A model generated the notes under the pieces. The model searched no databases. It saw only the letters and a list, made by a program, of their open reading frames with translations, and was not told where the DNA came from. Positions 9,200 through 16,948 of a stretch of 64,000 bases of DNA are shown here, one piece after another. Numbering within the stretch: the first letter of the stretch is position 1; the number at the start of each line of letters is the position of its first letter. The DNA is from Roseburia inulinivorans DSM 16841 (GTDB taxonomy: Bacteria > Bacillota > Clostridia > Lachnospirales > Lachnospiraceae): positions 1-64,000 of the forward strand of contig NZ_ACFY01000094.1 of the NCBI RefSeq assembly GCF_000174195.1, given 5' to 3'. Both the position numbers and the translations under genes were made by a program.

Positions 9200-9553
9200 C
9201 GAAGAAAAATAATGTATGGAGAAACGAAAAAGGATTTAGTGGAAATCATAAAAAAATTGTGTGAGATGAAGCAGGTGTAACTTATTGATGGAAAGGTGTG
9301 TGTAGACCACGTACATATGTATGTGGCTATTCCACCAAAGATGTGTGTTTCTGAATTTATGTCTTATCTAAAAGGAAAAAGTACATTGATGTTGTTTGAC
9401 AGACATCCTGAGTATCGGACAAAATGGGGAGACAGACATTTTTGGGCAAGAGGATATTTTGTTTCTACAGTAGGTAATGTGAATGAAGAAACGGTAAGAA
9501 AATATATTCAAGAACAAGAAGAAAATGATAAGTTAGAGGATGGAAGAAAGTAG
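9197..9553 (+). pseudogene. IS200-type TnpA transposase remnant
   Basis: Reading from 9197 gives YRRKIMYG, then KLCEMKQV, a TAA stop at 9278-9280, and on through DHVHMYVAIPP, YLKGKSTLMLFD, WGDRHFWARGYFVSTVG and ETVRKYIQEQE. These are the conserved parts of the IS200/IS605 Y1 HUH transposase: the HxH metal site and the nucleophilic Tyr of KYIQEQ are present. About 25 N-terminal residues are missing and Glu has become a stop, so the element cannot encode a working enzyme. Its left border coincides with the end of the collapsed repeat. Confidence 0.82.
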
Positions 9554-9644
9554 CAGGCCTGATTTAGCGGGCGACTAGTAATAAAGGTGCTGCGAAACGC
9601 CGCCTCTGGCGGAACCAGTAGTAGACCCTGGAGGGGTAAAAGTT

Positions 9645-9668
9645 AACCCCCCATTTCAAATGGGGGTT
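9645..9668 (+). other. Probable right-end hairpin of the IS200 remnant
   Basis: AACCCCCCATTTCAAATGGG continues as GGTT, forming a stable hairpin about 90 bases after the transposase stop. IS200/IS605 elements end in subterminal hairpins recognised by TnpA. A smaller hairpin (CCGCCTCTGGCGG, about 9600-9612) precedes it. The interpretation is by position; the cleavage site cannot be set from one copy. Confidence 0.5.
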
Positions 9669-9682
9669 GCTAACTAAATCAT

Positions 9683-9793
9683 ATTGTGGAGCCGCAGCCG
9701 CCGGAATACATGATGGATATTCCGGGGATGCAGGATGAAATGCGCCGTCCCATGATGCTGATTGTATCGGCGAACAAAAAAGTGGATAGATAG
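9683..9793 (+). pseudogene. C-terminal fragment of an unidentified protein
   Basis: Right after the IS remnant, an open frame with no start of its own reads VEPQPPEYMMDIPGM and on to MLIVSANKKVDR before TAG 9791-9793. It looks like the natural C-terminus of a protein whose 5' part was removed by the insertion. Not recognised. Confidence 0.3.
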
Positions 9794-9830
9794 AACTAAA
9801 ACACCTATAAGGTATAAATGGAGGTAATTT

Positions 9831-10352
9831 ATGTTTTAAAGAAAAAATTATTATAGAGATGAAAGAAGTATTCAAAGAAATTCCTTTTGGCATAGAGCAT
9901 ACTCTCAAAGTTTTGAAAAATGCAGAAGATATAATGAAAGGAGAAAATATCGGAGAGGAAGAAAAAGAATTCATCAGTATTATTGCTATACTACATGATA
10001 TTGGTGCGGTTGAAGCACAAAAAAATACGGTTCTATTGATGGTGTCTATCAAGAAAAGGAAGGACCAGAAGTAGCGAAAGAAATATTAAAAAAGGTAGGC
10101 TATAACAAAAATATTGATAGAATATGCTTTATAATAGGCAACCATCATACTCCATCTAAAATTGATGGACTTGATTTTCAAATACAATGGGAAGCTGATT
10201 TGCTTGAAAATTTAACGGTTATGGATAAAGAAAAAGAACAGGAAAAGATAAAAAAGTGTATAGATAAAAACTTTAAAACAAACACAGGAAAAAGGATAGC
10301 TTGTTCTGCATGTCATTCATATTGTGGAGCTGCATGTCGTAGAATTGGATAA
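9831..10352 (+). pseudogene. HD-domain phosphohydrolase, broken by two frameshifts
   Basis: GGAGG (about 9820-9824) precedes ATG 9831. Removing one T from the T4 run at 9833-9836 gives MFKEKIIIEMKEV, joining the open frame that contains HDIGA (AILHDIGAVEA). A second shift at the A7 run 10019-10025 is needed to continue with KYGSIDGVYQEKEGPEVA, the GNHHTP motif and a Cys-rich tail (CSACHSYCGAACRR) to TAA 10350-10352. The HD and NHH motifs identify a metal-dependent phosphohydrolase of about 173 residues. Both breaks are single-base changes in homopolymers. Confidence 0.72.
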
Positions 10353-10420
10353 TTAAAAAGTTTAAAACTGTGTTATAGAAAATAAGCATTAAGCAGCACT
10401 CTTATTATTAATTTCAATGT

Positions 10421-10453
10421 AAAGCGATAAGGGGAAACCTTATCGCTTTATTA
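10421..10453 (+). terminator. Rho-independent terminator
   Basis: AAAGCGATAAGG (10421-10432) pairs with CCTTATCGCTTT (10438-10449) around a short loop, with T/A-rich sequence on both sides. It could end both the HD-hydrolase transcript and the convergent membrane-protein operon. Confidence 0.75.
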
Positions 10454-10494
10454 AAAGAAGAATGTGGGATTGATAATCATTTAATTTTACATAA

Positions 10495-10941
10495 TTAGAT
10501 GTCAGTAGAAAGTTTATTAATTTTTCTTAGAGCAATACGATAAGAAATGTAAAAAAATAACAATGTTACAAGGAAATAAACAGTTAGAAATATTAAGGAG
10601 ACTATAATTCTTTGATTAATTAGTTCAAGATAGAAAAAAGTATCAATTTTGGAACTCATAACAAAAATGGTAATACTATTTAAACTAGAATAGCATAGTG
10701 CAAATAGCCAACACCAGTGTGGAAAATGTTGGGTTCCATTAAAAAGAACTCCTTTTATTGACATCCAAATGAATAACGCACAAGGCGCTAATGAAATAAC
10801 CCAACCGTTTAAGCTTGTTTGAAAAAAATAATCTAGTAGATTAGTAAGATTATCTAATATAATTATACCCCAAAAAAGTTTAACATAAATTGTGTTCCGA
10901 ATATTTGTGATCCTTTCATCACAGTGAATGGTGGTTTTCAT
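10495..10941 (-). CDS. Membrane protein paired with an HTH regulator
   Basis: A 148-residue protein with ATG at 10941 on the minus strand behind GGAGGAGG. Its start overlaps the stop of the upstream HTH gene by four bases (ATGA), so translation is coupled. Four hydrophobic segments are visible (about residues 21-40, 50-68, 78-98, 114-136) with a basic C-terminus. Small XRE regulators followed by a polytopic membrane protein are frequent in Firmicutes; the function of this pair is not known to me. Confidence 0.65.
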   Translation of the reverse strand: MKTTIHCDERITNIRNTIYVKLFWGIIILDNLTNLLDYFFQTSLNGWVISLAPCALFIWMSIKGVLFNGTQHFPHWCWLFALCYSSLNSITIFVMSSKIDTFFYLELINQRIIVSLIFLTVYFLVTLLFFYISYRIALRKINKLSTDI

Positions 10942-11141
10942 AAGTTGTCCTCCTCCCAAAATAAATCGTTTAATGTTTTGTTAAGTACTTTACATATCCG
11001 AATACAAAGCTGAAGACTGGGATTAAACTTTCCGCCTTCTAGTAAGTTGATAGTAGGGCGTGTAACATTAACTTTGGCAGCCAGTTCTTCTTGAGAAAGA
11101 TTCATCTCAACGCGCGCTAATTTAAGACGCATATTTTTCAT
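10938..11141 (-). CDS. XRE-family helix-turn-helix regulator
   Basis: A 67-residue protein that is almost entirely an HTH domain: LSQEELAAKVNVTRPTINLLE forms the recognition unit and NPSLQLCIRICKVLN the following helices. It is close to the YgzD/YozG-type mini-regulators. AAAGGAGG sits upstream of ATG 11141. It is first in a two-gene operon with the membrane protein and probably controls its own promoter (11166-11194). Confidence 0.85.
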   Translation of the reverse strand: MKNMRLKLARVEMNLSQEELAAKVNVTRPTINLLEGGKFNPSLQLCIRICKVLNKTLNDLFWEEDNL

Positions 11142-11165
11142 TTATATAACCTCCTTTCTATATGC

Positions 11166-11194
11166 ATTATATGATATATCAAATAAAATGTAAA
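11166..11194 (-). promoter_or_regulatory. Promoter of the HTH operon
   Basis: On the minus strand TTTACA (11194-11189) is followed after 17 bases by TATAAT (11171-11166), about 25-30 bases before the gene start. The region is rich in short AT palindromes (ATATGCATTATATGATATAT), possible binding sites for the encoded HTH protein. Confidence 0.6.
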
Positions 11195-11341
11195 GTATAT
11201 AATACAAAAAATAATAAATATATAACGTTATGTGAAAAAGATTATTATGTTTTGGTAATAGAACTTTTAAGTATTTGATTCAAGTGTCGGAGTAATAAAA
11301 GAGTTACGAAATAAAGTAAAAGCAAATTAGGAGGAATTGAT

Positions 11342-11446
11342 ATGATGCCATATGAAGTAGGAAAGACGTTTATTATTAGGGTTCCATTATTATCTATAGA
11401 GACTTATAAGGAATTATGTTCAGAAAAGGATAATGATGCTTTATAA
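11342..11446 (+). pseudogene. N-terminal fragment, possibly lantibiotic dehydratase-like
   Basis: AGGAGG (11330-11335) and ATG 11342 give an excellent start, but the frame lasts only 34 codons. TFIIRVPLLSIETYKELC resembles the first conserved strand of LanB-type dehydratases (F-hydrophobic-R-xPLL). No other lanthipeptide gene is nearby. The match is short, so this is a weak suggestion. About 70 bases of non-coding sequence follow before the GNAT remnant. Confidence 0.25.
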
Positions 11447-11516
11447 TCGCTTCATTTTAGATTAGTAGTAGATTATTACAGTTATGTATTTTAATATCGC
11501 AAAGAAAAAATAGTAG

Positions 11517-11771
11517 TTAAGTTTAACCCTAGGGTTAAATGATGAATATGTTAAGGGCATTTTTGTTTCTGGTGAAATGCAATCGCAGGGTATAGGTAAA
11601 ATTCTGCTGAATTATGCAAAGGATAAAAGGAATAAGTTGTACTTGAACGTATACCAAAAGAACGCACGGGCAATATCTTTTTATAAGAGAGAAGGATTTG
11701 AGATTCAGCATAGTGGCTTAGATGAGGCTACCGGAGAAAAAGATTATGTAATGACATGGCAACACAAATAG
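11517..11771 (+). pseudogene. GNAT acetyltransferase, C-terminal half
   Basis: The frame is open from 11517 without a proper start and reads through VKGIFVSGEMQSQGIGKILL, the motif A acetyl-CoA loop Q-x-x-G-x-G, then LYLNVYQKNARAISFYKREGF, the motif B region of GNAT enzymes, ending DYVMTWQHK. The N-terminal half (about 60 residues) is absent. An ATG at 11577 lies inside motif A, so it cannot produce a functional enzyme. Confidence 0.75.
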
Positions 11772-11844
11772 AAATTTCAGTAATACGCTCTGTTGATGTG
11801 CTGATTTTTCTACGATATACTCCTTCAAAAAGGAGTGTTCTCTT

Positions 11845-12816
11845 ATGGGTAGAGAAATTTATGACATCATCAATGACATGGCAGAAGTATTAAATGCATC
11901 GCAGATGCAGAAACTACAAGAGGTGTTGGTAAAACGGTTATCTGAAAATACTGTATCTGATTATTTGCAGACAACGAATATGGACTTTCTAGATATGTTT
12001 TTAACTACAAAGCATTTAGAAAGGTGTTCTGACAAAACAATACGCTATTATAGGTGTAATATTGAAAAGATGTTGGATACAATAAATATTCCGGTCATAA
12101 AGATAACGACCGAGATGCTACGAAAATATCTTGTAGAGTATCAAACGATAAATAATTGTGGAAAGGTAACTATTGATAATATTCGTAGAAGTCTTTCCAC
12201 ATTTTTTTCGTGGCTAGAGGAAGAGGATTATATTATAAAAAGCCCAATGAAAAGAATTCATAAGGTAAAGACTGCCGTTATTGTAAAAGATACCATTCCG
12301 GATGAGAAAATAGAAATTCTTAGAGATAATTGTAATAATCTGCGTGATAGGGCAATGATTGATTTTCTGCTTTCAACAGGAATTAGAGTAGGCGAATTGG
12401 TAAGGCTGAACATTGATGATATAGATTTCTCTGAGCGGGAATGCGTGGTTTATGGCAAAGGAGACAAAGAGAGGAAAGCATATTTTGATGCTAAGACCAA
12501 AATTCATTTGTTGAATTATATTGAATCAAGGACAGATAATAATATAGCGTTATTTGTGTCGTTAAACAAACCACACAGTAGACTTACTGAAAGCGGTGTG
12601 GAGTTACGATTACGAGAAATGGGGAAGAAGTTAGGTGTAGAAAAGGTACACCCACATAAGTTCAGAAGGACTATGGACACCAGAGCAATTGAGAAAGGTA
12701 TGCTGATTGAACAGGTACAGAAAATTCTGGGACATGAGCAAATAGATACAACGCTCAGATATGCAATGGTTAATCAAAACAATGTGAAGCTATCGCATCG
12801 AAAATATATTTCATAG
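11845..12816 (+). CDS. Tyrosine site-specific recombinase (XerC/D-like)
   Basis: A 323-residue integrase-family protein. The N-terminal SAM-like core-binding domain lies at about residues 45-145, the catalytic domain at about 160-320. Catalytic residues are visible: Arg in STGIRVGEL, Lys in the beta-hairpin YGKGDKERKAY, His and Arg in HPHKFRRT, His in LGHEQI and the nucleophile Tyr in TTLRYA. AAAGGAG lies upstream of ATG 11845. It is a lone recombinase followed by a toxin-antitoxin pair. Homologues of this size act in phase-variable inversion or in small mobile cassettes; I see no inverted sites or hsdS gene here. Confidence 0.85.
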   Translation: MGREIYDIINDMAEVLNASQMQKLQEVLVKRLSENTVSDYLQTTNMDFLDMFLTTKHLERCSDKTIRYYRCNIEKMLDTINIPVIKITTEMLRKYLVEYQTINNCGKVTIDNIRRSLSTFFSWLEEEDYIIKSPMKRIHKVKTAVIVKDTIPDEKIEILRDNCNNLRDRAMIDFLLSTGIRVGELVRLNIDDIDFSERECVVYGKGDKERKAYFDAKTKIHLLNYIESRTDNNIALFVSLNKPHSRLTESGVELRLREMGKKLGVEKVHPHKFRRTMDTRAIEKGMLIEQVQKILGHEQIDTTLRYAMVNQNNVKLSHRKYIS

Positions 12817-12817
12817 A

Positions 12818-12846
12818 TTGACTTGTAACGCAAAAGACGTTACAAT
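12818..12846 (+). promoter_or_regulatory. Toxin-antitoxin promoter with overlapping operator
   Basis: TTGACT (12818-12823), a 17-base spacer and TACAAT (12841-12846) form a good sigma-A promoter 25 bases before the antitoxin gene. The spacer is occupied by a perfect inverted repeat TGTAACG (12824-12830) and CGTTACA (12838-12844), separated by 7 bases and running into the -10 box. This is the expected arrangement for autorepression by an RHH antitoxin dimer. Confidence 0.75.
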
Positions 12847-12870
12847 AAAAGAAAGATGGAGGTGTATTCT

Positions 12871-13173
12871 ATGGGAAAAACAGCAACATTAAATATAAGA
12901 GTAAATCCAGATGTAAAAGAAAATGCAGAAAGTGTATTGGCACAATTAGGGATACCAATGGCTACTGCTATAGATATGTATTTAAAACAAATATCATTAG
13001 TAGGAGGAATTCCCTTTTCTGTTGTATTACCAAAAGCAGCTAATTCAGTGAATGCAGATATGATGTCTGCTACACAGATTCATCAAAAGTTAGAAAAAGG
13101 ATATGCCGATATAGAGAAAGGAAATGTTGAGGATGCAGCTAGTGCGTTTGTGGCATTTAGAGAGAGGCATTAA
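12871..13173 (+). CDS. RelB/DinJ-family antitoxin
   Basis: A 100-residue protein beginning GKTATLNIRVNPDVKENAE, the ribbon-helix-helix DNA-binding strand and first helix of RelB/DinJ antitoxins. GIPMATAIDMYLKQI and GGIPFSV follow as in the family. The start is ATG 12871 behind GGAGGTG; the upstream in-frame ATG 12856 overlaps that ribosome binding site. Its C-terminal part should wrap the toxin. It ends one base into the toxin's ATG, and the operator at 12824-12844 suggests it represses its own promoter. Confidence 0.85.
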   Translation: MGKTATLNIRVNPDVKENAESVLAQLGIPMATAIDMYLKQISLVGGIPFSVVLPKAANSVNADMMSATQIHQKLEKGYADIEKGNVEDAASAFVAFRERH

Positions 13174-13394
13174 TGAAGCAATATAATCGCATTGCTGATG
13201 AAATACTTACATTAGACACTTTCCCGGAACGATTTAGGATTATGGATTCTGAGCCGGAAAAGAGAATGGAGTTGCGTAGAATGCTCGTCGATAATTATTC
13301 AGTATTTTACACAATCCGTGACGAAAGGGTAATTGTAACGGATGTGTTATACACGGCATCTGATATAGAAGCACGTTTGAGAGGCGAGCTATAA
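13173..13394 (+). CDS. RelE/ParE-family toxin, apparently N-truncated
   Basis: A 73-residue frame starting at ATG 13173, sharing one base with the antitoxin stop. It carries the toxin core: LDTFPERFRIMDSEP, ELRRMLVDNYSVFYTI and ERVIVTDVLYTASD. Family members are about 95-105 residues and begin with a strand plus two helices (roughly 30 residues) before the segment that starts here. That part is missing, and no frame upstream supplies it because the antitoxin gene occupies the space. The product may be inactive or a reduced toxin. Confidence 0.7.
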   Translation: MKQYNRIADEILTLDTFPERFRIMDSEPEKRMELRRMLVDNYSVFYTIRDERVIVTDVLYTASDIEARLRGEL

Positions 13395-13435
13395 AAGCAC
13401 GCGTTTATTTGAATTTTATAGCGAGGAGGTTATTT

Positions 13436-14356
13436 ATGGCATGGGTATACAGACAACAAATGATTGAGGGAGAAACTGCCTTTGGCATAATTCACAATAG
13501 TTCATACTTTTTTGCGGAACTGGCGGTTTATGAGGATGGAGTAATAAATTGTTGGAATAAAAATGATCTTAACCAGTTTCAAAATTCATTGGAAAGAGGA
13601 TGGGTTGTTCCACAAATTCCAATAGGAGAGTCAATAAGTGTATTTCAGCTTGGGGATTTTCCTGTTCTTGATGCCAGATGGTTGCATGACAAAAAAAGTT
13701 TTTATGAATATATTGTGGGAATTGTGCGCCGTTTGAATCCGGAAATGAAAAATTTGTATTGTGAGCAGCCAAGAGTTACTCAAAAGTGGAAAGATGCAAG
13801 AGTATCGTGGTCAGCATATCCAACAGAGTGCAAAATGAAGGATAAGTTTGGATATAGCCTTTATGATGGAAAAAGTCATTTTATTTTTTATAAAGATGAA
13901 AATGGTCTTGAGCTTACACTGTTGACAGCTTATGAGGATAAAACACTTCGAATTGAGGCAAAAGGCGATATATATTATTCCCTTGATGAGATTTTTGAAA
14001 TGTTTGATAATAATGAACTTGTGGTAAGTATTGATGATAAGCAGTGGGTGAAAATTGAGGGCATTGGTGAAGTCTTGTTTGGTGCAAGCGAGTTGGGTGA
14101 GAACTCGCTTGATGAAATGAAAAGTATTATAAGGGAAATGGTTCTTGATGTTGCAGGTGAAGAAACTGCACATGATAAGTGCGTAAGAGCATATCATGAA
14201 TATCTTGAATATCCGTCAGATTTTAATAGAGAAGTATTAAGGAAAGCTTATGAAGCAGTTCCAGAAAGTGAAAGAATGTATCTTGGGGATATGGATAGTA
14301 AAGATAGTGATTATAGAAGGATTTTGTATTACCCGGATAAGAAGAGAGAAGTGTAG
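13436..14356 (+). CDS. Hypothetical protein, about 306 aa
   Basis: Starts at ATG 13436 behind AGGAGGT (13424-13430). It is soluble, without signal peptide or membrane segment. The first 100 residues are beta-rich (AFGIIHNSSYFFAELAVYED, DARWLHDK). A middle domain contains WVKIEGIGEVLFG, and a helical C-terminus contains HDKCVRAYHEYLEYPSD and SERMYLGDMDSKDSDYR. I cannot name a family. Such proteins often appear in bacterial toxin-immunity neighbourhoods, but nothing here proves that. It is the last intact gene before the palindromic repeat; 14357-14576 holds no gene. Confidence 0.65.
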   Translation: MAWVYRQQMIEGETAFGIIHNSSYFFAELAVYEDGVINCWNKNDLNQFQNSLERGWVVPQIPIGESISVFQLGDFPVLDARWLHDKKSFYEYIVGIVRRLNPEMKNLYCEQPRVTQKWKDARVSWSAYPTECKMKDKFGYSLYDGKSHFIFYKDENGLELTLLTAYEDKTLRIEAKGDIYYSLDEIFEMFDNNELVVSIDDKQWVKIEGIGEVLFGASELGENSLDEMKSIIREMVLDVAGEETAHDKCVRAYHEYLEYPSDFNREVLRKAYEAVPESERMYLGDMDSKDSDYRRILYYPDKKREV

Positions 14357-14576
14357 ATTTAGATAAAACAGGACAGGAAATATAATAGAGTGTTGCACCA
14401 GTTGCATATGTAGCATATAAGAAAAAGAATATATACATAAGTATATGTTTTTATTACATTTGTAATTTGTTTTCTGTAATAAGTTTTGTATTGGAAGTGA
14501 TGGGATAAATTTAGAAAGACACTCGAAACTTTCAGTTTGAGGAGGTGAACACTTTGGATTTTACAGGCACTCATCC

Positions 14577-14952
14577 CATAACCGTAAGTTCCATAACGTA
14601 AATTGCAGATTTTGTGGTGCGATTTATGACGTTGATCGGGCATGTATAAGCGTCCTTTCGCAAGTCATTCGTAACGTAAATGAAAGAAAAACGGTACAGA
14701 CAAATATGATTTCCTTCGTGAGCCATGGAGCTGGGATTCTAACAATCATGGAAGCTTCAGCTGAACATGATTGTTGTTCAGAAGCCCAGCGGAATGCCCG
14801 GCGAACAGGAACATCATATTTCGTCTGTACCGTTTTTCTTTTCATAAACCTATAAAATCACGACTTGTGAAAGGACGCTTATATCTGCCCCTTACAACCT
14901 ATAAAAGCACCACAAAATCTGCTGCTCCACGGTAAGTGAAACTCCGGTTATG
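14577..14952. repeat. 376-bp palindromic repeat element
   Basis: The element begins CATAACC (14577-14583) and ends GGTTATG (14946-14952). The two halves are imperfect inverted copies over their whole length (about 188 bases each). The arms 14577-14710 and 14813-14952 are clearly related, and the centre forms a tight hairpin from GCTGGG (about 14729) to CCCAGC (about 14790). No protein is encoded. One arm matches positions 1-127. The structure resembles a MITE-like or structured intergenic repeat. Its right end overlaps the stop codon of the minus-strand gene that follows. Confidence 0.85.
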
Positions 14953-16546
14953 CAATCGAAATTTTTCCTTCATGGATGAGTTCCACAAATTTTTTGACAA
15001 GCACAGGATCAAATTGCGTACCGCTGTTTTTTTCAAGTTCATTGACAGCGTATTCCACAGAAAGCGCCTGCTTATAAGGACGTTTGGCGGTCATTGCATC
15101 AAAACAGTCTGCAATGGTGAGAATCCTTGCCATATAAGGAATATTCTGACCGGCGAGACCACGTGGATATCCGGTGCCGTCATAACGTTCATGGTGGCCG
15201 ACAACTGCCGGAATCACATAATCCATGTCTGGCAGATAACGGATCATCTTTGTGGAATTTTCCACATGTGTTTTCATAATAGCATATTCCTCGTCAGTAA
15301 GCTTTGAGGTTTTCTGCAGGATGCGTTCCGGGATGCTGATTTTTCCGATGTCGTGTAAAAGACCGGCATCACGGATGATCTCAATGTCGTTGGAATTCAT
15401 TCCAAGTGCTTCTGCAAGTATAACGGCATATTTGGAAACATTCATGGAGTGGATGAAAGTGTAACTGTCCTTGGCATCAATGGCAGCGGTAAGTGCATAA
15501 ATGGTTGGGGCAACACGCTCATATGCGGCACGGATATCCGGATCGTGGGAGCGTTCATCTATTCCAGGGCGGTAAACTTCAATATTTCCTTTTCCAGCCT
15601 GCTTTCCATAATAGATGGCCTGTTCTGCGTTGTGCAGAAAGGAAGCAGCATCAGTGGAAATATCAGGGAATACAGATATTCCGCAGGTGATCGTGATATC
15701 CCAGACGGTGTTGGCAGGAGTGGCATCCGTGATGGCGTCCACTATACGTTTGCAGCAGCTGCAGGCTTCATCTATATCCGTTCCCGCTTTTAAAATCAGA
15801 AATTCATCCGCACCAAAACGGAAACCGATGTCTTTTGATGAAATTTCCTGAAGAATGATCTGCGCAAAGCGGTGGATCAGGTTATCGCTTTCCTGTGCAC
15901 CATACAATTCGTTATACAGTTTGAAATCATCAATATCGAGCACGATCAGTGTGGATGGCTTCTGATGCTGGCATACATGGTCAATACATTCAAATGCGTG
16001 TTTGCGGTTGTACAAAGAAGTAAGGTCATCGGTAATAGATGCGCGGTATGCATTCTGATACAGGTTGGCATTGCGCAGTGCATAGGAGGAATAGTAACAT
16101 ATTTTTTCCAGATATCTGAGTTCCTCTGGGGCAAAGTCCTGTCCGTCATGGGCTGCAAGATAGAGAAAGCCGATAATGACCTGATTGTATTTGAGCGTAT
16201 AAATGGCGGTGATGTGTTCTGCATTCAGCCAGTTGCGCTGTCTTGGAGTCATAAGGTCGAGGATGTGTTTTCCGGTATCGTTGAGCATGATCAGATTCGG
16301 GGAATCTTTTAGCTCCTGAAGCATGGAATCAGTGGGAACACTGTATGATTTTGTGCAGGCAATACTGCCACATTTACGGATGACGGAAAAAACGTGGCGT
16401 GTGTTCTGGTTCATCATCAGTAAAAGTCCGTCCGGCTGCAGGATATCCTGCAATGCTTCAATTGCGGCATCGTAAATCTCATCTGCGTTTAAGGTATTAA
16501 TGACTGCAGTGATAAAATGGTCGAAAACTTCTTCTCTTTCTCTCAT
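14948..16546 (-). CDS. GAF-GGDEF-HD-GYP cyclic-di-GMP signalling protein
   Basis: A 532-residue cytoplasmic protein. A GAF-like sensor spans about residues 1-165, a GGDEF domain about 170-320 with the signature altered to GADEF (RFGADEFLIL), and an HD-GYP domain about 335-525 with HSMNV, LLHDIGKI, HVENS and HHERYDGTGYPRG. The HD-GYP part should hydrolyse cyclic-di-GMP. The changed GGDEF motif may mean weak or absent cyclase activity. AAGGAGCC precedes ATG 16546. The stop codon TAA lies within the terminal repeat of the adjacent palindrome. It is divergent from the second HD-GYP gene cluster at 16671-18013. Confidence 0.9.
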   Translation of the reverse strand: MREREEVFDHFITAVINTLNADEIYDAAIEALQDILQPDGLLLMMNQNTRHVFSVIRKCGSIACTKSYSVPTDSMLQELKDSPNLIMLNDTGKHILDLMTPRQRNWLNAEHITAIYTLKYNQVIIGFLYLAAHDGQDFAPEELRYLEKICYYSSYALRNANLYQNAYRASITDDLTSLYNRKHAFECIDHVCQHQKPSTLIVLDIDDFKLYNELYGAQESDNLIHRFAQIILQEISSKDIGFRFGADEFLILKAGTDIDEACSCCKRIVDAITDATPANTVWDITITCGISVFPDISTDAASFLHNAEQAIYYGKQAGKGNIEVYRPGIDERSHDPDIRAAYERVAPTIYALTAAIDAKDSYTFIHSMNVSKYAVILAEALGMNSNDIEIIRDAGLLHDIGKISIPERILQKTSKLTDEEYAIMKTHVENSTKMIRYLPDMDYVIPAVVGHHERYDGTGYPRGLAGQNIPYMARILTIADCFDAMTAKRPYKQALSVEYAVNELEKNSGTQFDPVLVKKFVELIHEGKISIA

Positions 16547-16670
16547 AAGGCTCCTTGTGTGCGCAAGTATTTTATGTAAATTAATCCTTTTAACTTGTGA
16601 ATGTTCTTTTATTATACTATAATATTATATGAATGACACGTAAAAATTTTGTGTCTGTTGGAGGCAGGGC

Positions 16671-16901
16671 ATGAGGCAGGAAGAATTTAAAATGGAACGC
16701 ACAGGTCTGGTAGAAATAGGACAGGTGATCCCGATCACAGAGGGAAAACTGCCAAACTCTTATTATTACACATTGGGAAAAGCATATGCGATGTCTGCAA
16801 ATTATCCTGTTGGAAACAGGATCAGATCCGGAGAGGGAAAAGTTGTAGATGTAAAAGAAACGGAAAAGGGATATTTTGTAACAGTTGAATTTGATGAATA
16901 A
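16671..16901 (+). CDS. Small conserved hypothetical protein (76 aa)
   Basis: Starts at ATG 16671 behind GGAGG. It is a soluble, beta-rich polypeptide (GQVIPITEGKLPNSYYY, GNRIRSGEGKVVDV, GYFVTVEFDE) that resembles a small SH3- or OB-like barrel. It sits 47 bases before the HD-GYP gene and is probably cotranscribed with it. No function can be assigned. Confidence 0.7.
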   Translation: MRQEEFKMERTGLVEIGQVIPITEGKLPNSYYYTLGKAYAMSANYPVGNRIRSGEGKVVDVKETEKGYFVTVEFDE

Positions 16902-16948
16902 ATGAGTTAATATAGAAATATTCTTTTTTAAATTGAAAGGAAACATAT

